A DNA stretch of 64,000 nucleotides from Cellulomonas sp. NS3 (GTDB taxonomy: Bacteria; Actinomycetota; Actinomycetes; Actinomycetales; Cellulomonadaceae): NCBI RefSeq assembly GCF_024757985.1, contig NZ_CP103289.1, positions 3,782,001 through 3,846,000 on the forward strand, in the 5' to 3' direction. Below the pieces are notes generated by a model. The model worked only from the letters and a program-made list of their open reading frames with translations, did not search any database and was not told the DNA's origin. A program made the position numbers and the translations under genes. Shown here piece after piece: positions 35,075 to 46,349 of this stretch (positions are counted from its first letter, which is position 1; every line of letters starts with the position of its first letter).

Positions 35075-35938
35075 TCAGCCCTTCGCGGCGGTCACCGCCT
35101 GGGTGAGGGCGCCCGGCTGCTGCCAGTCCTCCTCCCACCGCTCGCCGTCGATGACGATCGCGGGGGTGGTGAACTCGCCGCTGCCGCCGGCCGACGCGAG
35201 CGTCGTGCCCGCGTTGTCGGTCAGGCTCGCGACGTACGGGGCGAAGACGCGCCACTCCTCGTCGCCGTCGGCCGCGGTGAACCGGGACGCGACCTCGTCG
35301 GGCACGCCGGCGTCGCGGGCGATCTGGGCGATCTCCTCGTCGGAGAGGCCCTCGCTGTTCTCGGCGGGCTGGTTGGCGAAGAGCTCCGCGGTGAAGTCGA
35401 GGAACTGCTCGGGCGCCTCGTCGGCGACGATCGCCGCCGCGACCGCCGCGCGCGTCGAGTACTCGGTGCCGTTGGAGAACCGGTCGAGGATCGACGTCGG
35501 GTGGTAGACGACGGTCACGTCGCCGGACGCCCGCAGCGCCGCGAGCTCGGGCTCGTTCGACTCCTCGAACTGCGCGCAGTACGGGCACATGAAGTCGAGG
35601 TACACGTCGACGACCGTGGCGTCCTCGGCGGGCTCCTCGCCCGCGACGCCCTCGGCGCCGACGGGGATGCCGCCGGACTCGAGCGCGGTCGACGGGGCCT
35701 CGACCTCGGTGATCGCCACCGGGTCGCCGGTGTAGGCCGCGCCGGCGGCGACGTCCTTGCCCTGGCTGAGGATGAGCGTCACGACGACCGCGAGCACGGC
35801 GACCGCCGCGACGAGGCCGCTGATCGCGACGATCCGGTTGCGCTTCTCGCGCTTCTTCTGCTCCGCCTGCAGCTGGAGCGCCTTCTGGCGTGCCTCGTCG
35901 CGGCGCTCGGCCTTCGACTGGCGGGGTTCGTTGGGCAT
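35075..35938 (-). CDS. Membrane-anchored DsbA-family thiol oxidoreductase
   Basis: A 287-residue protein: a highly charged cytoplasmic head (residues 1-35, Arg/Lys/Gln), one membrane helix (36-58), then an extracytoplasmic thioredoxin-fold DsbA-like domain with active-site CPYC (Cys118, Cys121) in LDFMCPYCAQFEE and a cis-Pro loop around GEFTTPAIVIDG. Such proteins make or shuffle disulfides in secreted proteins. ATG at 35938 begins the protein. A small membrane protein lies 38 bases upstream in the same direction, perhaps a redox or accessory partner. Confidence 0.92.
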   Translation of the reverse strand: MPNEPRQSKAERRDEARQKALQLQAEQKKREKRNRIVAISGLVAAVAVLAVVVTLILSQGKDVAAGAAYTGDPVAITEVEAPSTALESGGIPVGAEGVAGEEPAEDATVVDVYLDFMCPYCAQFEESNEPELAALRASGDVTVVYHPTSILDRFSNGTEYSTRAAVAAAIVADEAPEQFLDFTAELFANQPAENSEGLSDEEIAQIARDAGVPDEVASRFTAADGDEEWRVFAPYVASLTDNAGTTLASAGGSGEFTTPAIVIDGERWEEDWQQPGALTQAVTAAKG

Positions 35939-35976
35939 GGTCCTGCTCTCGTGGTCCGGGGTGGTGGGTGGGCTGC

Positions 35977-36567
35977 TCACGCGGGCGCGAGCGGCGGACC
36001 CCGGTGCGGGTGCAGCCGCAGACCACGGCTCCCTGGCGGACGGACGTCGGGGTCGCCGACGACCACGAGGCGGCGCAGCGGCGTGGACGCCACGCGCGGG
36101 CGGGCCGGCAGCCGCACGAGCACCACGCGGAGCAGCGCCCCGGCGGTGGCCGCGGCCCGCACCACGAGCGCGGTCAGCCCGGCACCGAACGCGGCGACGA
36201 CGACGTGCGCGACGAGCACGGGCGCGGCCACGCTCAGCACGAGGATCGCGCCGTGCGTCGCGGCGTCGCTCACGGCGAGCGTGCCCTCGGGGCAGTCGGT
36301 CGCGCTGCTCAGGAGCGCGAGGCGCACCCCGAGCTGGCCGAGCGGCCCGTCGGCGCTCACGCACGGGTGCAGGAGCAGGCGCCCCTGGAGCACGAGCACG
36401 CCGAGCGCGACGGCGAGCAGGCCGACGCCCGTGAGCACGAGGGCGAGGGAGCGGTCGAGGGACGACGGACCGGCGGGGCGCCCGGGCGCGAGGCCGGGAA
36501 CGCGCCCACGCGGCGACCAGGGGCGGCGCCGCACGGGCACCGCCGCACGCGCGCGTGGGCCGGTCAT
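35977..36567 (-). CDS. Hypothetical membrane protein next to the DsbA-like gene
   Basis: Family not recognised. The 196-residue protein has a basic N-terminus, two to three hydrophobic helices (about 43-62, 107-137), and single Cys in HPCVSADG and ATDCPEGT on what may be the outside, followed by a basic tail. The two extracellular Cys and position upstream of the DsbA-like gene suggest a redox partner, but this is inference. ATG at 36567 is the first start giving a sensible membrane protein; the upstream frame is short. Confidence 0.65.
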   Translation of the reverse strand: MTGPRARAAVPVRRRPWSPRGRVPGLAPGRPAGPSSLDRSLALVLTGVGLLAVALGVLVLQGRLLLHPCVSADGPLGQLGVRLALLSSATDCPEGTLAVSDAATHGAILVLSVAAPVLVAHVVVAAFGAGLTALVVRAAATAGALLRVVLVRLPARPRVASTPLRRLVVVGDPDVRPPGSRGLRLHPHRGPPLAPA

Positions 36568-36700
36568 GGGGTCAGGGTACGGGTTCGGCCTGTGCGTGCC
36601 GGGCGCTCCAGGAGCCGGGTCCGGAGGGTCGCACGGCACCGCGGGCCCGGGGACGCCCGCGTCCGGGGCACGGGCACGCCGGGTCGCCGCCCGGTCGGCG

Positions 36701-38785
<2,085 letters not shown>

Positions 38786-38863
38786 GCCCGGACAGTAGCG
38801 TCGCGCGCCCGCGCAGGTGCGCAGCGCGCACGTGGGCACGCCGCCTCCACGACCACCTCACGG

Positions 38864-38869
38864 TATGGT
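38864..38869 (+). promoter_or_regulatory. -10 box of otsA
   Basis: TATGGT, 28 bases before the GTG start at 38898, with AAGGAG between as ribosome site. No good -35 is visible. Confidence 0.4.
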
Positions 38870-38897
38870 CGAGAAAACCCCAAGGAGCTGATCGACG

Positions 38898-40391
38898 GTG
38901 GGAACTGCCGGTTATGACCTCGTGGTGGTCGCGAACCGACTGCCCGTGGACGTCTCGCTCGGCGAGGACGGTGAGCCGACGTGGACCCGGTCGCCAGGTG
39001 GCCTCGTCACCGCGCTCGAGCCCGTGATGCAGAACGCGGACGGCGCGTGGGTGGGCTGGGGCGGCTCGCCGGACCTCGAGCTCGACCCGTTCGACGCCGA
39101 CGGCATGCGCCTCGTGCCGGTGCCGCTGTCCGAGCGTGAGCTCGAGGACTACTACGAGGGCTTCTCGAACGACACCCTGTGGCCGCTCTACCACGACGTG
39201 ATCGAGCCGCCGCAGTTCCACCGCCAGTGGTGGGAGTCGTACCGCAAGGTCAACTGGCGGTTCGCGACGGCCGCCGCCGAGCAGGCCGCGCACGGCGCGA
39301 CCGTCTGGGTGCACGACTACCAGCTCCAGCTCGTCCCGGCGATGCTGCGCCAGCTGCGCGCGGACGTGCGGATCGGCTACTTCCACCACATCCCGTTCCC
39401 GGCGCTCGAGATCTTCGCGCAGCTGCCGTGGCGCAAGCAGGTCGTCGAGGGGCTGCTCGGCGCGGACCTGGTCGGCTTCCAGCGCGCGGGCGACGCGTCG
39501 AACTTCGTGCGCGTCGTGCGCCGGTTCACGGACCTGACGACGCGCGGCCAGGTCATCACGATCACGAAGCACGGCAAGGTCGAGCGGCACGTGCGCGCGG
39601 CCGCGTTCCCCATCTCGATCGACTCGAAGAAGTTCGACGCGCTGGCCCGCACGCCCGAGGTCCAGCAGCGTGCCAAGGAGATCCGCACCGAGCTCGGCGA
39701 CCCCAAGGTGCTCCTGCTCGGCTGCGACCGCCTCGACTACACCAAGGGCATCCGGCACCGCATCAAGGCGTACGGCGAGCTGCTCGAGGACGAGCGCCTC
39801 TCGGTCGCGGACACCACGCTCGTGCAGATCGCGAGCCCGAGCCGGGAGAACGTCGGGGCGTACCAGCAGCTGCGCGACGACGTCGAGCTGCTCGTCGGGC
39901 GCATCAACGGCGACTACGGCGAGCTCGGCCACGCGGCGATCCACTACATGCACCACTCCTACCCGATGGAGGAGATGGCGGCGCTGTACCTCGCGGCCGA
40001 CGTCATGCTCGTGACCGCGCTGCGCGACGGCATGAACCTCGTCGCCAAGGAGTACGTGGCGGCCCGGTCCGACGACCGCGGCGTGCTCGTGCTCAGCGAG
40101 TTCACGGGTGCCGCGGACGAGCTCACCGGCTCGATCCTGGTCAACCCGCACGACATCGCGGGCCTCAAGGACGCCATCACGTACGCGGTGCACCTCGACC
40201 CGCGCGAGGCCCGCAAGCGGATGCGCCGGCTGCGCAAGCGCGTGCTCGAGAACGACGTCGCGCAGTGGTCGGACTCGTTCCTCGCGGTGCTGACCGCCGT
40301 CCCGGTCCGCGGCGAGAGCGGCACGACGACGCACGGCGAGTCGTCCGACTCGGTCCACGCCGGCTCCTCGGGGCGGGGCGACGATGTCTGA
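38898..40391 (+). CDS. otsA: Trehalose-6-phosphate synthase
   Basis: A 497-residue GT20 glycosyltransferase making trehalose-6-P from a nucleotide-glucose and glucose-6-P. Sequence shows VVVANRLPV, GGLVTALEP, WVHDYQLQLVP, FHHIPFPALEIF, GCDRLDYTKGI and LRDGMNLVAKEYVA, all TPS landmarks, with a short disordered tail at the end. GTG start at 38898 with AAGGAG ahead. It overlaps otsB by 8 bases. Trehalose protects against osmotic and drying stress and supplies mycolate-type or storage pathways in actinobacteria. Confidence 0.96.
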   Translation: MGTAGYDLVVVANRLPVDVSLGEDGEPTWTRSPGGLVTALEPVMQNADGAWVGWGGSPDLELDPFDADGMRLVPVPLSERELEDYYEGFSNDTLWPLYHDVIEPPQFHRQWWESYRKVNWRFATAAAEQAAHGATVWVHDYQLQLVPAMLRQLRADVRIGYFHHIPFPALEIFAQLPWRKQVVEGLLGADLVGFQRAGDASNFVRVVRRFTDLTTRGQVITITKHGKVERHVRAAAFPISIDSKKFDALARTPEVQQRAKEIRTELGDPKVLLLGCDRLDYTKGIRHRIKAYGELLEDERLSVADTTLVQIASPSRENVGAYQQLRDDVELLVGRINGDYGELGHAAIHYMHHSYPMEEMAALYLAADVMLVTALRDGMNLVAKEYVAARSDDRGVLVLSEFTGAADELTGSILVNPHDIAGLKDAITYAVHLDPREARKRMRRLRKRVLENDVAQWSDSFLAVLTAVPVRGESGTTTHGESSDSVHAGSSGRGDDV

Positions 40392-41235
40392 GCCGCGCAC
40401 GGCGACCTCCGCCCCCGCCGGCCCGGGCCCGGCCGACGACCGCTCCAGGACCCTCGCGGCCCTCGCCGCGCTCGCGGGCGACACCTCCCGCCGCCCGCTG
40501 CTCGTCGCGCTCGACTTCGACGGCGTGCTCGCCCCGCTGCAGGACGACCCGTCGGCGTCGCGCATCCTGCCGCGCGGCGTCACCGCGCTGGCGGCGCTCG
40601 GCGGGCTGCCCGACGACGCCCGGGTGCGCATCGCGCTCGTCTCGGGGCGCGCGATGGCCGACCTGCACGCGCTCGCGCAGGTCCCGCCCGGCACGTTCCT
40701 CGTCGGGAGCCACGGCGCCGAGCGCGCGCGGGTCACGACGTTCGGCCTGGACCGGGACGTCGTGCAGCTGAGCGACGAGCAGGCGGACCGCCTCGCGGCA
40801 CTCGGCGCGCGGACCGCGTCGGTCGCCCGCGGGCGGGACGGCGTATGGGTCGAGACCAAGCCGACCGCCGTCGTCGTGCACACCCGGCTCGCCGAGCGGG
40901 ACGTGGCCGCGGCCGCGGAGCGCGAGGCGCTCGAGATCGGCGCCGAGCTCGGCTCGGGCGTGCTGCACGGCAAGGACGTCGTCGAGATCTCGGTGCTGCA
41001 CGCGAGCAAGGGTGAGGCGATCACCGCGCTGCGGACCGAGCTCGGGGCGGCCGTCGTGGTCTACGCGGGCGACGACGTGACCGACGAGCACGCGTTCGCG
41101 GCGCTCGGGCCCGACGACGTGACGATCAAGGTCGGGTCGGGCGACACCGTCGCCCGGTTCCGGCTCGCCGCGCCGGACGACGTGGTCGAGGCGCTCGACC
41201 TGCTCGCGACGGACCTCGGGGCTCCGCGGGGCTGA
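40384..41235 (+). CDS. otsB: Trehalose-6-phosphate phosphatase
   Basis: A 283-residue HAD-family phosphatase that completes trehalose synthesis. Nucleophile and acid Asp44/Asp46 lie in ALDFDGVLAP; further HAD motifs are SGRAMADL, GSHGAE, and YAGDDVTDEHAF. An N-terminal 35-residue extension is Ala/Pro-rich. Its ATG lies inside the end of otsA (8-base overlap), so the two are translated together. Confidence 0.96.
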   Translation: MSEPRTATSAPAGPGPADDRSRTLAALAALAGDTSRRPLLVALDFDGVLAPLQDDPSASRILPRGVTALAALGGLPDDARVRIALVSGRAMADLHALAQVPPGTFLVGSHGAERARVTTFGLDRDVVQLSDEQADRLAALGARTASVARGRDGVWVETKPTAVVVHTRLAERDVAAAAEREALEIGAELGSGVLHGKDVVEISVLHASKGEAITALRTELGAAVVVYAGDDVTDEHAFAALGPDDVTIKVGSGDTVARFRLAAPDDVVEALDLLATDLGAPRG

Positions 41236-41251
41236 CCACCACCGGGCCGCC

Positions 41252-41271
41252 CCGGCTCTTCGTCGAGCCGG
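41252..41271 (+). terminator. Hairpin after otsB
   Basis: Arms 41252-41258 and 41265-41271 (7 bp) around a 6-base loop, 16 bases after the stop; likely end of the otsAB message. Confidence 0.55.
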
Positions 41272-41287
41272 TCCGCGCACCGCGGCG

Positions 41288-41293
41288 TAGGTT
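41288..41293 (+). promoter_or_regulatory. -10 box of the first propeller gene (leaderless)
   Basis: TAGGTT ends 7 bases before the ATG at 41301, which also argues against the upstream TTG start. Confidence 0.5.
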
Positions 41294-41300
41294 GCGGGGC

Positions 41301-42770
41301 ATGGGCCGTGGCCACATGCAGGCGGTCGAGCTCGTCGCCGGGGACGCCCCGGACCCGGTCCCGGCCGCACCCCCCGAGGCGGACCGCCCCCGCCTCGGTC
41401 GCCGTGCGCGCCGCACGCTCGTCGCGGTGGTCCTCGTGCTGTGCGCGGCGCTCGTCGGGACGCAGCTCGTTCTCGACGCCCGGGACCGCGCACGGCTCGC
41501 CCGCCTCGCGACGGTGCCCCACGTGCTCGCGCCGCTCGGCGACACGCTCGAGGTGCGGTGGGAGTCCGACGGCGTGGCGGGGCACCTCGTGCGCACCGGC
41601 GTGCGGTCGGGGGACCTCCTGGTGGGCACGTTCATGGGCGACGACGGCGTCCCGACCGTGCGCGCGGTCCGGTCGTCGACCGGCGAGGCGGTGTGGTCGA
41701 CGGCCGTGGGCGCGTCGTCGCCCGGGTCGGTGCTCGACCCGGGCTCCGGGCCCGCGTGCCAGGCCGACGACGAGCGCCCGGGCGGCCTCGTCGTGTGCCT
41801 CGTCACGGGGGTCGCGGACACCGACGAGGACGCGCGGCCCGGGGTCCCCACCTGGGCCGAGGTGCTCGTCCTCGAGACCGCGACGGGCGAGGTCGTCGCG
41901 CGCCGCCCGACGGAGCCGAGCACCCGGCTCGCGGTGCTCGGCGACGCCCTCGTCCGGGCGCGCGGCGACGACTCGGGCCGGCTCCTGGTGACCGCCGAGG
42001 ACCCGCGCACGGGCGCCGAGCGGTGGCGCTTCTCGGTCCCCGAGCCGCTCGCGGTCGACCGCAGCTTCGGGGTCCTCCTCTCGCTGTGGGTCACCGGCGG
42101 GCACCTGCAGATCGCCGAGACGCAGGGCCGCACGTGGCTCCTGTCCCCCGACGGTCGGCTGCTGCACGCGACGACGACGGGCTCGGAGGTCGTCGCGTGG
42201 CCCGAGCCGCTGCGCGGCGGTCGCGTCGGGCTGGTCTCGTACGAGGGCTCGGGGTCGACGCGGCTGCTGCTCGAGGACGGCTCACCGGGACCGCTGCTGC
42301 CCGGCGTCCCGGCGTTCACGTCGGTCGACGACGGGTCCGCTCCCGGCGTCGTGCTCACCGCGGACGAGCGCTTCCACGCCTGGGACGCCCGCACCGGCGA
42401 GGCGGTGTGGCAGAGCGAGCGGCTCGGCGACGGCGCCGTCCCGTGGACCGACACGATCCTGCTCGACGGCGCGCTGTACGGGGCCGACGCGTCGGGGCGC
42501 ATCGTCGCGCTCGACGCGTCGACCGGCGAGACGCGGTGGACGGCGTCGTTCGCGCCGAGCGCGGACCGCAGCGTGTGGACCGACGGGCGGATGGTCCTCG
42601 TGCTCGAGCTCGCCGAGGACGGCGGCCGCCGGCTCAGCGGGTTCGCCCTCACCGACGGCAGCCGCGTCTTCACCGGCGCGCTCCCGGACGTCGAGGTGCT
42701 CACGTCGAGCGGCCGCCTGCTGTTCGGCATCCCCGACTTCGGCTCAGACCGGGTCCTGGCGCTCGGCTGA
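41301..42770 (+). CDS. Membrane-anchored PQQ-like beta-propeller protein (paralogue 1 of 3)
   Basis: A 489-residue protein. A short cytoplasmic head containing MQAVELVAGD, one membrane helix (about 40-60), the shared juxtamembrane motif GTQLVLDARDR...VPHVLAPLGD, then about 400 residues of PQQ-type beta-propeller blades (repeats such as SSTGEAVWSTAVG, DARTGEAVWQSERL, DASTGETRWTASF). The propeller is expected outside the cell. No catalytic residues for PQQ dehydrogenase are seen, so it is probably a binding or scaffold protein. It is followed by two paralogues in the same direction. Confidence 0.85.
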   Translation: MGRGHMQAVELVAGDAPDPVPAAPPEADRPRLGRRARRTLVAVVLVLCAALVGTQLVLDARDRARLARLATVPHVLAPLGDTLEVRWESDGVAGHLVRTGVRSGDLLVGTFMGDDGVPTVRAVRSSTGEAVWSTAVGASSPGSVLDPGSGPACQADDERPGGLVVCLVTGVADTDEDARPGVPTWAEVLVLETATGEVVARRPTEPSTRLAVLGDALVRARGDDSGRLLVTAEDPRTGAERWRFSVPEPLAVDRSFGVLLSLWVTGGHLQIAETQGRTWLLSPDGRLLHATTTGSEVVAWPEPLRGGRVGLVSYEGSGSTRLLLEDGSPGPLLPGVPAFTSVDDGSAPGVVLTADERFHAWDARTGEAVWQSERLGDGAVPWTDTILLDGALYGADASGRIVALDASTGETRWTASFAPSADRSVWTDGRMVLVLELAEDGGRRLSGFALTDGSRVFTGALPDVEVLTSSGRLLFGIPDFGSDRVLALG

Positions 42771-42914
42771 GCCCCCGTGCGGGGCGACGCACACGCCGCG
42801 CGCACGTGACCCGCGCGTCGCCTGCACGGAACGGTGCCCGCGGCGGCAGCCCGGGTGAGAACCTGGCGGGAGGGCGCCGGCGCACGGGCGGGCGCCCGCG
42901 GAGGAGGGGACACC

Positions 42915-44543
42915 GTGGCGCGGGACCCGATGGTCGAGGTCGAGCTGGTGACGGCGCCCGGATCCCCGTCCGACGGCACGACCGACGTCGGCGCACCCGC
43001 CGAGGCAGCGGCCGCCGGACCGGACCCCGCACGCGCGCGCCGCCGCCGACGCCTGGTCGTCGCCGGGGCCGCCGCGGTCGTCGTCGGCCTGGTCGCGACG
43101 CAGGCGGTCCTGGACGCGCGCGAGCGCGCGGCGTACGCACGTGTCGCCGACGTCCCGGGCGTCCTGCTGCCCGTCGGCGACGCGCTCGAGCCGCTGTGGC
43201 CGGCGGACCGCGTCGCCGCGGCCGGCGAGTGGGCCTCGACGACGTGGGACAGTCCCGTCGCGCGGTCCGACGGCGTCGCGCTCGGGGCCGCCTTCGACGA
43301 CGACGGGGTGCCGCGGGCCGGTGCGTTCGACGGGACCACCGGCGAGGTCCTGTGGTCCGTCCCGCTCGCCGAGCCCGAGCCGCTCCTGGTGCAGGAGAGC
43401 GGCGGCTGGTGGATCCAGTGCGACGTCACGACCGGGGGTCGCGACCTGCTGGCCTGCCTCGTCCCGATCCACCACGTGCCGGCGGAGCCGGACGAGGACG
43501 ACGACCCGGCCGGCACCGGCTCCGTCGTCGCCACCGCCGCGGAGCTCGTCGTCCTCGACGCGCACACGCACGCGGAGGTGCTGCGGGTCGAGGTGGAGCC
43601 GACGGCGACGTTCATGCTCCTCGGCGACCTGGTCCTGACGGCTCGCGCCGCCCCCGACCTGAGCACGACCGTCGCCGCGCGAGACGTGCTCACCGGGACC
43701 GAGGAGTGGTCCCGCACGACCCCGCCGGGCACGGCTCGGGCGTCCCGGCATGGGGACCCCCAGGAGTCGACGCCCCGGCTGGCGAGGCTGGGCGAGACAG
43801 TCCTCGTGCAGCACGGGACGTCCGTCGAGCGCCTCGCCGCGGACGGGACCCTTCTGTCCGCGGCCCCCGTCGACGTCGGCGAGCAGGACTTCGCCTTCTT
43901 CCACGTCGCGCGCGAGCGCCTCCCCGTGCTGCAGGTCTACGCCCCCGGGTCCGGGCCCGGCCGGGCGCTGGTGCTCGACCCCGACGGCGCGTGGGTCGAG
44001 CTGCCCGACAGCGAGCCGGTGCGGCTGACCGTCGACGACGGCTCCCAGCCGGACCTCCTGCTCCTGTCGGGGCGCGACGGGCCGGGCGGGACCCGCGAGC
44101 CCGACGGGCTCGGCGGGTCGAACGGGCTCGTCGCCTGGGACGTCCGCGAGGAGGAGGTCCGGTGGTCGCTGCCCTCCGAGCCGGCCGACGTCGCCCTCGT
44201 CCTGGACGGCAACGTCTACGTGTCCACCACGCAGGGCGCCCTCGTGGCGCTCGACCTCGAGGACGGGACCGAGCTGTGGCGCGCCGAGCCGGGTCCCGAC
44301 GAGCCGTGGCCCGGCGACTACTCCCCCGGGGTCGCGACCGACGGCAGGACCCTCCTCCTGCTGCGCGACCGGAACGCCGCGGGAGCCACGCAGGCCCCGA
44401 CAGCGACCGCGTTCGCGATCGGCGACGGGCGCCGGCTCTGGTCGCAGGCGCTGCCCGACGGCATCGACTGGACCACCTCCGCCGGGCGCGTGCTGCTGGG
44501 CCGCGGCGGGGGCGAGGGCCTCGTCCTGCAGGCCTTCGGGTAG
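42915..44543 (+). CDS. Membrane-anchored PQQ-like beta-propeller protein (paralogue 2 of 3)
   Basis: A 542-residue protein. It opens with RDPMVEVELV, which is nearly repeated in paralogue 3, then an Ala/Pro linker, a membrane helix (about 42-63), the motif ATQAVLDARER...VPGVLLPVGD and a propeller with blades ending in GEVLWSVPL, EEEVRWSLP, DGTELWRAEP. GTG at 42915 follows GGAGGGGAC, a strong ribosome site. Three Cys in the first blades could be disulfide-linked outside. Function unknown. Confidence 0.85.
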   Translation: MARDPMVEVELVTAPGSPSDGTTDVGAPAEAAAAGPDPARARRRRRLVVAGAAAVVVGLVATQAVLDARERAAYARVADVPGVLLPVGDALEPLWPADRVAAAGEWASTTWDSPVARSDGVALGAAFDDDGVPRAGAFDGTTGEVLWSVPLAEPEPLLVQESGGWWIQCDVTTGGRDLLACLVPIHHVPAEPDEDDDPAGTGSVVATAAELVVLDAHTHAEVLRVEVEPTATFMLLGDLVLTARAAPDLSTTVAARDVLTGTEEWSRTTPPGTARASRHGDPQESTPRLARLGETVLVQHGTSVERLAADGTLLSAAPVDVGEQDFAFFHVARERLPVLQVYAPGSGPGRALVLDPDGAWVELPDSEPVRLTVDDGSQPDLLLLSGRDGPGGTREPDGLGGSNGLVAWDVREEEVRWSLPSEPADVALVLDGNVYVSTTQGALVALDLEDGTELWRAEPGPDEPWPGDYSPGVATDGRTLLLLRDRNAAGATQAPTATAFAIGDGRRLWSQALPDGIDWTTSAGRVLLGRGGGEGLVLQAFG

Positions 44544-44571
44544 CGCGGGTGCGATCCTGGGGAGGCGCGGG

Positions 44572-44597
44572 CCCCGACGGTGCACGGCCCGTCGGGG
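44572..44597 (+). terminator. Hairpin between propeller paralogues 2 and 3
   Basis: Nine-bp perfect arms 44572-44580 and 44589-44597 with an 8-base loop, between stop 44543 and start 44611. It could end transcription or act in the leader of the third gene. Confidence 0.5.
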
Positions 44598-44610
44598 ACG
44601 GGGGGACGCG

Positions 44611-46182
44611 GTGAGCCGGGACCCGATGGTCGAGGTCGAGCTCGTCGGCGGCGACGAGCCGGCACCCGGTGCGCCCGGCGGGGACGTGACCCCCGGGCCC
44701 GACGCGGGTGCCGCGGACGGGACGACCGGGACGCCGCCCCGGCGCGTGCGTGCCCGGACGGTCGTCGCCGGTGCGGCGGTCCTCGTCGCCGCGCTCGCCG
44801 GGACGCAGGCAGCGCTCGACGCCCGGGACCGCGACGAGCTCGCCCGCTACGCGCAGGTGCCCGGCGTGCTCCCTCCGCTCGGCGACGGCCTCGAGGCCCG
44901 CTGGGAGCCCGGGCTCGGCGACGTGCTCACCATGTACACGGGCGCCGAGGTCGACGGGCTGAGCCTCGGCGCACGGTTCGAGGCCTCGGGCGCGCAGAGC
45001 GCCGTCGCGCTCGACCCCGCCACGGGCGACGTCCGGTGGTCGACACCGCTGCGTGGTCCCGAGGAGCTGCTCGTCGACGCCACGGAGAACCTGCAGGGCG
45101 TCCCGTGCGACGCCACGACCGGCGAGTCGCCGCTGCTCGTGTGCGTCGTCGGCGGCCGGTACGTGCGCCCGTCGGTGCCGCCCGAGTCCTACGGCGGCGA
45201 CACCTCGCTCCCCACGCCGGTGCCGCAGGAGGCCGAGCTCGTGGTGCTCGACGCCACGACCGGCGACGTCGTCCGCCGCGCGCCCGAGCGGCCGCCGACC
45301 GGGATGGTCGTGGTCGGCGGCACGGTCGTGACGGCGACCTCCGCGACCGACGGGAGCGTCGCGGTCCGTGCCCGGGACGTGCGCACGGGCGAGGTGGCGT
45401 GGGAGCAGGAGCTGCCCGCGGGGACCGCCGAGCGCGAGTGGGCGCAGGCCGCGGCGGCTCCGTCCCTGGTGCCCGCCGGCGACACCGTGCTCGTCGTGCT
45501 CGGCACGGCCACGGCGCGGTTCGGCCCCGACGGCACGCTCGTCGGCACGACGCCCGCGAGCACGTCCGAGGTGGGCGCCGTCGTCGAGCCCGCGCGCGGC
45601 GACCGGGTGGTGCGGCGCGGCTTCGGGGTCTCGGGCGGCGAGGCGGTCTCCCTGCTCTCCCCGGACGGGACCTCGACCGTCCTGCCCGAGGGCCGGCTGC
45701 GGGTCCTCAGCGTGGACGACGGGACGGAGCCCGACGTGCTGCTCCTGACCGGGGCGCCCGACGCGGACGGCGGGCTGCTCGCGTGGGACGCCGGGACGGG
45801 CGAGGTGCGCTGGGTCGTCGACGACCTCCTCGTCTCCGACGCCGTCGTGCTCGGCGGCGTCGCGTACCTCGTCGGGTTCGATCGCTCGCTGCGCGCCGTC
45901 GAGCTCGCCGACGGCACGACGCGCTGGCGCACGGCACCGCCGGCCGCCGCGCCGGGGACGGGCGGCGACCCGGCGACGAGCCCGACGCTGCTCACCGACG
46001 GCCGCTCGCTCGTCGTCGTGGGCCGGCGCACCGAGGCGACCGAGGCCCAGGCGTACGCGCTCCGTGACGGCAGGCCGACGTGGGCCGGGACCCTGCCGTT
46101 CGCGGTGGACGGCGTCCAGCCGCTCGGGGGCCGCGCGGTCGCGTGGTCGCGGGACACCGACCGCTGGACCGTGCTCGGCTGA
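44611..46182 (+). CDS. Membrane-anchored PQQ-like beta-propeller protein (paralogue 3 of 3)
   Basis: A 523-residue protein with head RDPMVEVELV (same as paralogue 2), membrane helix (about 50-72), juxtamembrane GTQAALDARDR...VPGVLPPLGD, and a propeller with repeats such as ATGDVRWSTPLRG, RTGEVAWEQELP, GTGEVRWVVDDL, DGTTRWRTAPP. Cys pairs in the region VPCDATTGESPLLVCVV recall those in paralogue 2. The 68-base spacing and shared head show a tandem duplication; 2 and 3 are closer to each other than to 1. No enzymatic site recognised. Confidence 0.85.
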   Translation: MSRDPMVEVELVGGDEPAPGAPGGDVTPGPDAGAADGTTGTPPRRVRARTVVAGAAVLVAALAGTQAALDARDRDELARYAQVPGVLPPLGDGLEARWEPGLGDVLTMYTGAEVDGLSLGARFEASGAQSAVALDPATGDVRWSTPLRGPEELLVDATENLQGVPCDATTGESPLLVCVVGGRYVRPSVPPESYGGDTSLPTPVPQEAELVVLDATTGDVVRRAPERPPTGMVVVGGTVVTATSATDGSVAVRARDVRTGEVAWEQELPAGTAEREWAQAAAAPSLVPAGDTVLVVLGTATARFGPDGTLVGTTPASTSEVGAVVEPARGDRVVRRGFGVSGGEAVSLLSPDGTSTVLPEGRLRVLSVDDGTEPDVLLLTGAPDADGGLLAWDAGTGEVRWVVDDLLVSDAVVLGGVAYLVGFDRSLRAVELADGTTRWRTAPPAAAPGTGGDPATSPTLLTDGRSLVVVGRRTEATEAQAYALRDGRPTWAGTLPFAVDGVQPLGGRAVAWSRDTDRWTVLG

Positions 46183-46349
46183 GACCCGCCCGGCCGGGGC
46201 CCCCGCCGACCGCCTGGACGTGCGCCCCAGCTGCCCCGGCGCGTCGTGTGGCAGGATGGGCCGCGGACCGAGGGCGACGACGCCGACCGTGTGCGCACCC
46301 GCGAGCTACCTCAGCAGGCGCTCCCACGGACGACGACTGCTCCCGGTCT

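Noticed and set aside
41441-44614. 1057-codon open frame on the plus strand
   Set aside because: Out-of-frame shadow of two propeller genes; almost entirely Arg, Gly, Ala and Pro.
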